A stretch of DNA of 6,297 bases, taken from the NCBI GenBank assembly GCA_036350795.1, contig JAZBNV010000174.1:1-6297 (forward strand), read 5' to 3'. Positions within the stretch are counted from its first letter, which is position 1; the number at the start of each line of letters is the position of its first letter. Source of the stretch: JAUVKT01 sp036350795 (GTDB lineage Bacteria > Bacteroidota > Bacteroidia > Bacteroidales > VadinHA17). The translations under genes were made by a program, and so were the position numbers. This document shows positions 1-6,209 of this stretch, in pieces. The notes under the pieces are model-generated. The model saw only the letters and a list, made by a program, of their open reading frames with translations, had not been told where the DNA came from and searched no databases.

Positions 1-35
1 CTTGAGTCTTGTGCCTTATACCTTTTGCCTCTCTT
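1..35. repeat. Degenerate 7-bp tandem array (CTTnnnC type), cut by window start
   Basis: Read in steps of seven from base 1, successive units begin CTT, CTT, CTT, CTT and CTC (for example CTTGTGC at 8-14 and CTTTTGC at 22-28), so the consensus is roughly CTTnTGC. The run reaches the stop codon of the minus-strand amidohydrolase (35-37). It is truncated by the window edge, so its full length is unknown. With only four to five diverged units, chance is a real alternative. The call rests partly on the two clearer 7-bp arrays elsewhere in the window. Confidence 0.5.
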
Positions 36-1720
36 TAGAATTCTTCGCTGAAAACTACTTTTCCTCCGAGCATGGTCATAATTACCCTTGTATCCATTAT
101 TTCCTCTTCGGGAATTGTTAACAGGTCCTTATCTGTAATAATTATGTCAGCGAGATAACCTTCTTTTATCATACCCTTCCTGTCTTCCATAAATTGCGAG
201 TAGGCCGCTCCAAGTGTATAATACTCAATTGCCTCCTCCATGCCAAGCTTTTCTTCGGGGAACCATCCATCACCCTCTTCGCCCAGCCTGTCCTTCCTGG
301 TGACAGATGCATAAAGGCCTTCCATGGGATTAAGAGGCTCAACAGAATAATCGGTACCAAAAGCCAGTTTTGCCCCTGTGCCTGCAAGGGTTTTCCATGC
401 ATAGGCATACCTGCTCCTTTCGAGACCTATTCTTTTTTCGGCAAATCTTTTATCCGTAATGCAATGTGTGGGCTGCATTGAAGGTATTACACCAAGCGCT
501 GCAAAGCGTGGGATATCTTCTTTAATCAGGATCTGGGCATGTTCGCTTCTGTGCCTGCTGTCGCGTACACCATTTACTTCTGCAGCTTTTTCATAGGCAT
601 TCAGTATCCAGTTATTTGCTTTAGTGCCAATGGCATGTATACCAATCTGGAAACCGGCAGCATCTGAAGCAACAACACGTTTCTCGAGCTCTTCGTAGGT
701 CATTTGTGGCAGACCTGATTTATCAGGTTCGTCTGAAAAAGGCTCAAACATAAGAGCAGTGCCCGATCCAAGAGTACCATCGATAAAACCTTTCAGGTAA
801 CCAAACCTGATCATATCGCCACTCATCGGATATTGCTGCTGCCGTTCCCTGTATTCCTGAAGCCGATCTGAATTATCGGTTAGCACAGCACCAATGTCCA
901 GCCGGCATGTTAATTCACCTTCATCCATCAGGGCAATCCACCTGTTCCAGTCAGACGGTCCTGGAATCTGAATGCTGGTAATACCCAGCTGCCGGGCCAT
1001 ATCGAGTGCCATAAGGTAACCAATCCTTTCCTTTTCGGCCTTTTCCTCATCGCTGAGTTCAACTTTTACGGCACCATATTTCAACAATCGCTGAGCTGCT
1101 TCCTTAAAAATACCCATAGGCTCACCGCTAAGGGGATCTTTCTGTATTTCACCACCAAAAGGATCGGGAGTATCTTTTGTAATACCCGAGTTCTTTATTA
1201 CATAGCTGTTTACCAGCACGCTGTGACCATCTGTCCTTCTTAATGCTACCGGGTTATCCGGGGCCACCTTATCAAGCAGCTCCTTTGTAGGCCATTCCCT
1301 GTTTGTAAACATTTCGTGTTCCCAGTGTCCGCCAAAGATCAGCTCACCGGGCCTGGCAGTAGCAACCCTGGCCGCTACTTTTTCTGTTATGATATTTGGA
1401 TCGGTAATATACCTGAGCTCAATATAATCAGGATCCATAGGGCCAAAATGAGCATGGGCATCATTAAAGCCCGGCAAAACAAGCCGGCCTCCTGCATCAA
1501 TAATTTCTGTCGTTGTGCTTTCAATATAGCGACTTATCTTTTTTACAGACCCAACGGCAATTATCCTGTCACCTTTGATTGCAAGAGCTTCAGCCCTGGG
1601 ATTATCCTTGTCTATTGTAACAATCTTTGCATTGTTAATAACAAGATCAGCTACCTCACGCTCTGAGCAAGAGCATATTAAAAAGCTTATAATTATGGCA
1701 AATGAGAGAAGATGTTTCAT
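35..1720 (-). CDS. Exported lipoprotein amidohydrolase, YtcJ/amidohydrolase-3 type
   Basis: This 561-residue metal-dependent hydrolase probably acts on a C-N bond (amide, formamide or similar); the substrate cannot be read from sequence. I chose the ATG at 1720 rather than an in-frame upstream start at 1744 because it begins directly with a lipoprotein signal: MKH, a hydrophobic stretch, then L-I-C-S-C with Cys18 as the likely lipidated residue. SERE follows the Cys, an acidic stretch that could favour surface display in Bacteroidetes (inference). A small N-terminal beta domain (about 25-80) leads into the TIM-barrel metal motif NDAHAH (His89, His91). Then come RRTDGHS (about 161-167), KGFIDGTLGS with Lys310, GIHAIG with His362, RSEHAQ with His394 and FGTDYSVEP with Asp457; the C-terminal strand segment closes the composite domain. 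These match the order in YtcJ-like proteins, where the barrel motif usually reads DGSLGSRTA; here Gly replaces that Arg. The length is typical and the gene looks intact. It lies 82 bp downstream of the cysteine-cluster gene on the same strand. The family call is firm, the substrate unknown. Confidence 0.93.
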   Translation of the reverse strand: MKHLLSFAIIISFLICSCSEREVADLVINNAKIVTIDKDNPRAEALAIKGDRIIAVGSVKKISRYIESTTTEIIDAGGRLVLPGFNDAHAHFGPMDPDYIELRYITDPNIITEKVAARVATARPGELIFGGHWEHEMFTNREWPTKELLDKVAPDNPVALRRTDGHSVLVNSYVIKNSGITKDTPDPFGGEIQKDPLSGEPMGIFKEAAQRLLKYGAVKVELSDEEKAEKERIGYLMALDMARQLGITSIQIPGPSDWNRWIALMDEGELTCRLDIGAVLTDNSDRLQEYRERQQQYPMSGDMIRFGYLKGFIDGTLGSGTALMFEPFSDEPDKSGLPQMTYEELEKRVVASDAAGFQIGIHAIGTKANNWILNAYEKAAEVNGVRDSRHRSEHAQILIKEDIPRFAALGVIPSMQPTHCITDKRFAEKRIGLERSRYAYAWKTLAGTGAKLAFGTDYSVEPLNPMEGLYASVTRKDRLGEEGDGWFPEEKLGMEEAIEYYTLGAAYSQFMEDRKGMIKEGYLADIIITDKDLLTIPEEEIMDTRVIMTMLGGKVVFSEEF

Positions 1721-1741
1721 TTGATTGTCAGTTTTAGTGAG

Positions 1742-1770
1742 CAAATAAAGATATAATATTATGATAATAT
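1742..1770 (-). promoter_or_regulatory. Possible promoter and A/T palindrome upstream of the amidohydrolase
   Basis: On the minus strand, 1749-1742 reads TTTATTTG, one mismatch from the Bacteroidetes -7 box TAnnTTTG, 21 nt before the start codon. Immediately upstream, 1756-1770 is a perfect inverted repeat (ATATTAT, central G, ATAATAT) in the position of the promoter spacer. No TTTG -33 box is seen at the right distance. The region is very A/T-rich, so both elements could arise by chance. Confidence 0.25.
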
Positions 1771-1802
1771 AATATATGTTTAAGAAGCATTTGAATGCAA
1801 AC

Positions 1803-2042
1803 TTATTCGAGCTTACTTAAAATCTCCAGAGCCTCCTCCCTGGAGGATCCACAGATAGCCTCCTCGGCCATAAATTTTCTGCACACTTCAGGTCTGCCTG
1901 GGTCTGTAAAAATAGCGCATCTGTAATCATTAGTGAGATGAATGCATCTCACACCTGCAGGCTTGCCTTGGGGCATGCCCGGTATAGGAGATGATATGGA
2001 AGGAGCAATACAGCAGGCTCCGCAGTTTTTACGGCATTTCAC
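1803..2042 (-). CDS. YkgJ/YeiW-family cysteine-cluster protein (putative metal binding)
   Basis: This is a 79-residue cytoplasmic protein with eight cysteines: Cys3, Cys7, Cys10, Cys11, Cys33, Cys42, Cys54 and Cys64. The N-terminal CxxxCGxCC pattern followed by an APSISSPIPGMP segment, GVRC, RCAIF and RPEVC is the signature of the small YeiW-like branch of the YkgJ family, annotated as putative Zn/Fe-S cluster binding with no established reaction. The start is GTG at 2042: the ATG overlapping it is out of frame, the open frame upstream to a stop near 2067 has no other ATG or GTG, and the family motif begins immediately. No Shine-Dalgarno sequence is visible. The length is normal for this branch. 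A degenerate heptamer array begins 9 bp upstream of the start codon, and I find no TAnnTTTG box on this strand in the divergent spacer. The gene runs in the same direction as the amidohydrolase 82 bp downstream, so co-transcription is possible but unproven. Confidence 0.9.
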   Translation of the reverse strand: MKCRKNCGACCIAPSISSPIPGMPQGKPAGVRCIHLTNDYRCAIFTDPGRPEVCRKFMAEEAICGSSREEALEILSKLE

Positions 2043-2051
2043 GGGAAGAAC

Positions 2052-2120
2052 GTTAAAAGTTAAACGTTATAAGTTAGAGGTTAAAGGTAAGGGTTATATG
2101 TTAAAAGTTAAGGGTTGAGG
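2052..2120. repeat. Degenerate 7-bp tandem array, consensus GTTAAAA/G
   Basis: Ten consecutive units fill 69 bp: nine of 7 bp and one (2087-2092) of 6 bp. Every unit starts with GT, nine of ten with GTT, and eight of ten with GTTA. Examples are GTTAAAA at 2052-2058 and 2100-2106, GTTAAAC at 2059-2065 and GTTAAGG at 2107-2113. The variation is concentrated in the last four positions. The array lies between the divergent cysteine-cluster gene (start codon 9 bp away) and trmD, ending about 76 bp before the trmD -7 box. It carries stop codons in several frames and is not coding. Confidence 0.85.
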
Positions 2121-2172
2121 CCTGTTCATTGTGGATTTCTCTGGTCCTCTTGCTTTCGGATAGCAGGGATGC

Positions 2173-2204
2173 TTAGTCTATATAGATTCCTTTTGCTATT
2201 TTTG
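2173..2204 (+). promoter_or_regulatory. trmD promoter (Bacteroidetes type)
   Basis: TATTTTTG at 2197-2204 is an exact match to the Bacteroidetes -7 consensus TAnnTTTG. The -33 region is poor: TTAG at 2173-2176, 20 bp upstream, is the best partner for the TTTG consensus. Transcription would start near 2210, giving a leader of only about 10 nt before the trmD ATG at 2220. The position argues against translation starting further upstream. Confidence 0.5.
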
Positions 2205-2219
2205 CATGAAATACACTTA

Positions 2220-2897
2220 ATGAGAATAGATATTATATCGGTCTTGCCCGAAATGATGCATAGTCCACTGGAACACTCCATAATTAAGCGAGCTGTTTCA
2301 AAAGGACTGGTAGAAATCAACTTAATAAACCTCAGGGACTATGCCAGCGACAAACATAAAAGTGTAGATGATTATGCTTTTGGAGGTGGTGCGGGCATGG
2401 TTATGACCATTGAACCTATTTACAGGGCAATTGAGCATCTTAAATCGCAAAGGGATTATTGCGAGGTAATTTATGCCAGTCCCGATGGTGAGTTGTTCAA
2501 CCAGAAATGCGCCAATGAACTTTCGCTGAAAGAAAACATAATAATACTGGCCGGTCATTACAAAGGTATTGATCAAAGAGTAAGGGATAATTTAATTACA
2601 AGGGAAATATCGATCGGAGACTATGTTCTTTCAGGTGGAGAAATGCCTGCGGCCATTATTGCTGATGCAGTTATCCGGCTAATACCGGGAGCTATATCTG
2701 ACGAACAATCCGCTCTTTCTGATTCCTTCCAGGACAACCTCCTGGCACCACCTGTTTATACAAGACCCGCCGACTTTATGGGATGGAAGGTACCGGAGAT
2801 ACTTACCTCAGGCAATACGCCTGAGATTGAAAAATGGAGACATGAACAATCTCTCGAAAGAACCAGGAAGCTCAGGCCTGATCTGCTGGAAGATTAA
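2220..2897 (+). CDS. trmD: tRNA (guanine-N1)-methyltransferase TrmD
   Basis: TrmD uses S-adenosylmethionine to methylate N1 of G37, next to the anticodon, in a subset of tRNAs and so prevents +1 frameshifting; it is a cytoplasmic SPOUT-fold dimer. The 225-residue product starts MRIDIISVLP, the normal TrmD N-terminus. A longer frame from a TTG at 2115 would add 35 unrelated residues, begin inside the heptamer array and include the promoter, so I rejected it. Visible motifs are DDYAFGGGAGM (50-60), YASPDG (85-90), AGHYKGIDQR (111-120), the trefoil-knot SAM loop SIGDYVLSGGE (131-141), DSF with the probable catalytic Asp168, YTRP (180-183) and SGNTPEIEKWR (197-207). Where E. coli TrmD has CGRYEGIDER, this one has AGHYKGIDQR; HYKG is, as I recall, common in Bacteroidetes, but Ala in place of the Cys is less usual. 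The gene is not next to rpsP, rimM or rplS. It ends 95 bp before rocD, which has its own promoter. Confidence 0.97.
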   Translation: MRIDIISVLPEMMHSPLEHSIIKRAVSKGLVEINLINLRDYASDKHKSVDDYAFGGGAGMVMTIEPIYRAIEHLKSQRDYCEVIYASPDGELFNQKCANELSLKENIIILAGHYKGIDQRVRDNLITREISIGDYVLSGGEMPAAIIADAVIRLIPGAISDEQSALSDSFQDNLLAPPVYTRPADFMGWKVPEILTSGNTPEIEKWRHEQSLERTRKLRPDLLED

Positions 2898-2918
2898 CAA
2901 AGAATATGACAATTATCT

Positions 2919-2949
2919 TTTGAAATCAGGAAGGCTTTTTGTATGATTG
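2919..2949 (+). promoter_or_regulatory. rocD promoter (Bacteroidetes type)
   Basis: TTTG at 2919-2922 and TATGATTG at 2942-2949 (one mismatch from TAnnTTTG) are separated by 19 bp, the spacing expected of the Bacteroidetes -33/-7 pair. The predicted transcript starts near 2955 and has a leader of about 38 nt before the ATG at 2993. No clear intrinsic terminator for trmD is seen in this spacer, so read-through from trmD could also contribute. Confidence 0.5.
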
Positions 2950-2992
2950 TAATAAAAGTCAGCATATATATAAACACTTAAATATCAATTAA

Positions 2993-4204
2993 ATGAGATC
3001 ACAGGACTATATCGAAAGAGAAGATAAATTTGGTGCACATAACTACCATCCGCTACCAGTGGTACTCGAAAAGGGAGAAGGCCCCTTTGTCTGGGATGTT
3101 GAAGGAAAAAAATATTACGATTTCCTCTCAGCCTACTCAGCGGTAAACCAGGGTCACTGTCACCCAAAAATCATAGGCGCCATGGCAGAGCAGGCTTCCA
3201 GGCTGACTCTTACTTCCAGGGCCTTTTACAGCAGTGTGCTTGGAGAATACGAGGAATATATTACAAAATACTTTGGCTACGATAAGGTACTTCCGATGAA
3301 TACAGGTGCCGAAGCCGATGAAACTGCTATTAAGCTCTGCAGGAAATGGGCTTATCTTAAAAAAGGTATTAAGGAGAACCAGGCTAAAATTATTGTGTGC
3401 GAGGGTAATTTTCATGGTCGCACAATAACTATTGTATCAATGTCTACAGACCCTGATGCAAGGAAGGATTACGGGCCATTTACACCGGGTTTCGTGGTAA
3501 TACCCTATAATGATCTGGATGCTCTTGGAAAAGCCCTTGAAGACCCTGATATTGCCGGCTTCCTGGTTGAGCCTATACAGGGTGAGGCCGGAGTATATGT
3601 TCCGGATGAAGGTTATCTGAAGAAAGCAGCAGAGATGTGTAAGGCAAGGAATGTGCTTTTTATTGCCGACGAGGTACAGACCGGAATTGCACGTACCGGG
3701 AAGCTTCTGGCATGCGATCATGAAAATGTAAGGCCCGACATTCTTATTCTTGGCAAAGCATTATCGGGCGGAGTATTCCCGGTATCTGCAGTACTTGCTG
3801 ATGATGAAATTATGCTTACCATCAAACCCGGCGAACACGGGTCAACATTCGGAGGAAACCCAATTGCAGGCAAGGTTGCCATGGCAGCACTGGATGTTGT
3901 AAAGGATGAAAAACTTGCAGAAAAATCAGATTACCTTGGAAAAATATTCAGGGATGAATTCAGTAGTATCAGGTCGGACATGATTGAGCTTGTCAGAGGC
4001 AAGGGACTCCTGAATGCAGTTGTTATAAGACCTAAAGGAGGCAAAACCGCCTGGGATGTATGCATTGCCATGAAGGAAAACGGCCTTATTGCCAAGCCAA
4101 CACACGGGCATATTATAAGGTTCGCCCCTCCCCTGGTTATAACAGAGGAACAGCTCCGCGATGCTATGAATATTATAAAGGAAACCTTTAAGGAGTTTGA
4201 GTAG
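2993..4204 (+). CDS. rocD: Ornithine aminotransferase (ornithine--oxo-acid transaminase)
   Basis: This PLP-dependent class III (fold type I) aminotransferase interconverts ornithine plus 2-oxoglutarate with glutamate 5-semialdehyde plus glutamate, linking arginine/ornithine to proline and glutamate metabolism in the cytoplasm. The 403-residue length matches bacterial RocD (about 400). RocD-specific motifs are NYHPLPVV (17-24), LSAYSAVNQGHCHP (45-58), PMNTGAEADETA (101-112) and GNFHGRT (138-144, Arg143 corresponding to the substrate carboxylate-binding Arg). Further on are EPIQGEAGV (193-201), FIADEVQTG (223-231, Asp226 contacting the PLP ring nitrogen), LGKALSGG (253-260, Lys255 forming the Schiff base), HGSTFGGNP (282-290) and RFAPPL (376-381). 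Tyr18 and Tyr48 correspond to the two tyrosines that favour ornithine over other omega-amino substrates, so acetylornithine or GABA aminotransferase is less likely. The ATG at 2993 gives the usual N-terminus. All key residues are present. It is followed by a nested hairpin element and an intrinsic terminator. Confidence 0.97.
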   Translation: MRSQDYIEREDKFGAHNYHPLPVVLEKGEGPFVWDVEGKKYYDFLSAYSAVNQGHCHPKIIGAMAEQASRLTLTSRAFYSSVLGEYEEYITKYFGYDKVLPMNTGAEADETAIKLCRKWAYLKKGIKENQAKIIVCEGNFHGRTITIVSMSTDPDARKDYGPFTPGFVVIPYNDLDALGKALEDPDIAGFLVEPIQGEAGVYVPDEGYLKKAAEMCKARNVLFIADEVQTGIARTGKLLACDHENVRPDILILGKALSGGVFPVSAVLADDEIMLTIKPGEHGSTFGGNPIAGKVAMAALDVVKDEKLAEKSDYLGKIFRDEFSSIRSDMIELVRGKGLLNAVVIRPKGGKTAWDVCIAMKENGLIAKPTHGHIIRFAPPLVITEEQLRDAMNIIKETFKEFE

Positions 4205-4217
4205 GAATAGAGGCGTA

Positions 4218-4290
4218 GGAGCCCGCCTTAGTTGTTGTTGATCTCCTGATCAACAACATTACTTCGGCGGATAAAGCATGGGGCTCAGGC
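4218..4290 (+). other. Nested inverted repeats in the rocD 3' spacer
   Basis: The inner arm is a perfect 11-bp stem (4233-4243 with 4248-4258) closed by the 4-nt loop TCCT; it contains GTTGTTGATC and its exact complement. Around it, CCGCC at 4223-4227 pairs with GGCGG at 4266-4270. An outer GAGCCC at 4219-4224 is complementary to GGGCTC at 4281-4286, partly competing with the previous pair. No T-tract follows the inner stem, so it is not a standard terminator by itself. It could be a structured 3' UTR, an RNA-processing or stability element, or a small RNA ended by the terminator at 4309-4337. I do not recognise a known RNA family. Confidence 0.5.
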
Positions 4291-4308
4291 TATGATAAAA
4301 TAATCAAT

Positions 4309-4337
4309 AAAAGGGTGCTGTAAAAAGGCACCCTTTT
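4309..4337 (+). terminator. Intrinsic terminator after rocD
   Basis: AAAAGGGTGC (4309-4318) and GCACCCTTTT (4328-4337) form a perfect 10-bp stem around a 9-nt loop (TGTAAAAAG). The stem ends in a T-tract on the right and an A-tract on the left, so it could stop transcription from either side. It lies 105 bp after the rocD stop codon and separates rocD from the M28 gene, whose promoter begins about 15-40 bp further on. Confidence 0.85.
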
Positions 4338-4353
4338 CATTACATATATCATA

Positions 4354-4384
4354 TTCTCAAATTCAGTCAGAATGTGTATTTTTG
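4354..4384 (+). promoter_or_regulatory. Promoter of the M28 peptidase gene (Bacteroidetes type)
   Basis: TATTTTTG at 4377-4384 matches the -7 consensus TAnnTTTG exactly and is the same octamer as before trmD. The -33 region is weak: TTCT at 4354-4357 sits 19 bp upstream. The predicted start near 4390 lies downstream of the ATG at 4372 and upstream of the ATG at 4414, supporting the latter as the true start codon. Confidence 0.5.
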
Positions 4385-4413
4385 AGCCTGTTTTTAAAAT
4401 CAAAATAGAAAGA

Positions 4414-6195
4414 ATGAAGAAATTATCTATAATATCCCTTGTTGCACTGGTGCTGATGATGTCGTGCAAAACATCCAGGATTGATATTCCTGAAGTAACA
4501 GCAGGCGAACTGAAGGAACATATTGAATACCTTGCATCAGATGAGCTTAAAGGAAGGCTGCCCGGTACTGAAGGAGACTTACTTGCAGCCGCTTATATAC
4601 GCGACCTGCTCAGGTCGTGGGGCCTTGAGCCTCTATGTGATAATGGTCTGCAGGAAGTTGAGATAATAGCCAGCGTAACTGCCGGTGAGAACTGCAGACT
4701 GAGCTTTGATAATACAGAATATATCCCTGATAAGGACTTTGCTCCCTTATCCTTCAGCGAGAGTGCAGAGCTTGATGCAGAGCTTGTTTTTGCAGGCTAT
4801 GGCTTCGCTATAGATTCTGAAAGCGTAAGATGGAACGATTATGAAAATATAGATGTAAGCAATAAGTGGGTAATGATTCTCAGGGCTGATCCGGAAGTTG
4901 ATAATCCCATGAGCGCATATGCAGCTTTTTCCTCCGACAGGGACAAGGCAATGCTGGCAAAGGATAAAGGTGCCGGAGGTGTTTTACTGGTATCGGGCAA
5001 AATGTTTGATCCGAAAGACGAGTTTGAAAACCTCAGGAAGGGTGAGTTTTCTGTTGGTATACCTGTAATAAGGGTAAGCCGGGAACTTGCAAACAAAATT
5101 CTTGGCAAAACATCCGAAAAAACGATAGAAATACTTGAAGAAGAGTTAAATAACAAGGGTCATAATCTCTCTTTCACCACCGGCACTGAACTTTATGCCA
5201 GGGTTGAACTGGTACAGGAGATTGTAAATACCCATAATGTTATAATGAAGCTTCCCGGAAATGATCCTCTTCTAAAAGAACAATATACTCTTATAGGCGG
5301 ACATTACGATCACCTCGGAATGGGAGGCCCCGGTACCTCCAGCAGGGCTGTGGATACTGTTGCTGTTCATTACGGTGCCGACGATAATGCATCCGGGATT
5401 GCTGCTATGCTTGAAATTGCAGAGAAGTTTGCAGCCACCCGTTCTAATCGCAGATCTGTAATCTTCGCAGCATTTGCTGCCGAAGAAATGGGGCTGCTTG
5501 GTTCAAAACATATGGTTAAGAATCTGCCCTTCGAGGCAGACAGCGTAAACGCAATGCTTAACCTTGATATGGTCGGACGACTTAATGAGAACCATATGCT
5601 GCAGGTAGGCGGTGTTGGCACATCACCTTCATTTGATAATATCGTAAGGTCATTTTGCGATACATCCTTCTTTAGGCTCAGTATCTCAACCGAAGGTTAC
5701 GGCCCTTCTGACCATTCTTCTTTTTACGGAGAAGATATACCTGTTCTGTTTATTTCTACCGGTGCTCACCTGGATTACCATACTCCCTACGATTCGCCCG
5801 ATAAAATCAATTATGACGGTATGGTAAAAATTTCAGACCTGGTTTATACCTGGCTTTCCGAATTCAGCAACATGGATGAGAGGCTTGACTTTACTGAGGC
5901 CGGACCAAAAACACAGGTAAACATGGGAATGAGGAGAAAGGGTGTAAGCCTTGGTATTATGCCCGACTTTGCCGGCAATATTAAGAATGGCCTGCGGGCC
6001 GACTTTATTACACCCGGCAAACCGGCCCAGCTGGGAGGAATGAAGAAAGGCGATATTATAACAGCAATTAACGGACTTGAGATCAACAACATACAGGACT
6101 ATATGTTCAGACTGTCGAAGCTACAGCATGGCGAAACAATCAATGTTGAAATACTTAGAGGAGATAAAAAGGAACTTTTACTTATAAAATTATAG
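4414..6195 (+). CDS. Lipoprotein M28-family zinc metallopeptidase with PA and PDZ domains
   Basis: This 593-residue protein is a predicted exported aminopeptidase or carboxypeptidase-like zinc enzyme working on peptides in the periplasm or at the outer membrane. I chose the ATG at 4414 over one at 4372 because it starts directly with MKKLSIISL and a lipobox, LMMSC (Cys18), and because the promoter lies between the two. The N-terminal M28 segment (about 29-73, LASDELKGRLPGTEGD) is followed by a protease-associated domain (about 120-226). The catalytic domain is about 271-486: GGHYDH (His297), GADDNASG (Asp323, bridging metal ligand), AAEEMGLLGS (Glu357 general base, Glu358 ligand), NLDMVGR (Asp385) and LDYHTPYDSPDK (His456). 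All two-zinc ligands are present. A C-terminal PDZ domain spans about 509-593 (GVSLGIMPDF, GLRADFITPGKPAQLGGMKKGDIITAINGLEI region) and may bind substrate or partner C-termini. The gene is intact, and a perfect heptamer array begins 14 bp after its stop codon. The family is certain; the exact substrate preference is unknown. Confidence 0.95.
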   Translation: MKKLSIISLVALVLMMSCKTSRIDIPEVTAGELKEHIEYLASDELKGRLPGTEGDLLAAAYIRDLLRSWGLEPLCDNGLQEVEIIASVTAGENCRLSFDNTEYIPDKDFAPLSFSESAELDAELVFAGYGFAIDSESVRWNDYENIDVSNKWVMILRADPEVDNPMSAYAAFSSDRDKAMLAKDKGAGGVLLVSGKMFDPKDEFENLRKGEFSVGIPVIRVSRELANKILGKTSEKTIEILEEELNNKGHNLSFTTGTELYARVELVQEIVNTHNVIMKLPGNDPLLKEQYTLIGGHYDHLGMGGPGTSSRAVDTVAVHYGADDNASGIAAMLEIAEKFAATRSNRRSVIFAAFAAEEMGLLGSKHMVKNLPFEADSVNAMLNLDMVGRLNENHMLQVGGVGTSPSFDNIVRSFCDTSFFRLSISTEGYGPSDHSSFYGEDIPVLFISTGAHLDYHTPYDSPDKINYDGMVKISDLVYTWLSEFSNMDERLDFTEAGPKTQVNMGMRRKGVSLGIMPDFAGNIKNGLRADFITPGKPAQLGGMKKGDIITAINGLEINNIQDYMFRLSKLQHGETINVEILRGDKKELLLIKL

Positions 6196-6209
6196 ACCAT
6201 TCCATGCTA

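Noticed and set aside
1721..1744. Upstream start for the amidohydrolase, adding 8 residues
   Set aside because: The codon at 1720 begins directly with the charged and hydrophobic parts of the lipoprotein signal; the extra polar residues would weaken it.
2115..2219. A longer TrmD frame starting at TTG 2115, adding 35 residues
   Set aside because: The extra residues do not resemble TrmD, the start lies inside the heptamer array, and an exact -7 promoter box falls within the extension. ATG 2220 gives the normal N-terminus.
2898..2992. Terminator for trmD
   Set aside because: I found only short, imperfect complementary stretches and no stem followed by a T-tract; the spacer is better explained by the rocD promoter.
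4248..4259. GATCAACAACAT occurs here and again at 6081-6092
   Set aside because: The second copy is inside the PDZ coding region (Glu-Ile-Asn-Asn-Ile codons) with unrelated flanks; a 12-base match is best taken as chance.
4372..4413. Upstream ATG for the M28 peptidase, adding 14 residues
   Set aside because: It would put MCIFEPVFKIKIER before a complete lipoprotein signal peptide, and the -7 box at 4377-4384 lies downstream of it.
4839..5156. Open frame of 105 codons on the minus strand inside the M28 gene
   Set aside because: It is antisense to a firmly identified gene, serine/leucine-rich as expected of a shadow frame, and has no recognisable motif. The same holds for the other antisense frames within trmD, rocD, the amidohydrolase and the M28 gene.
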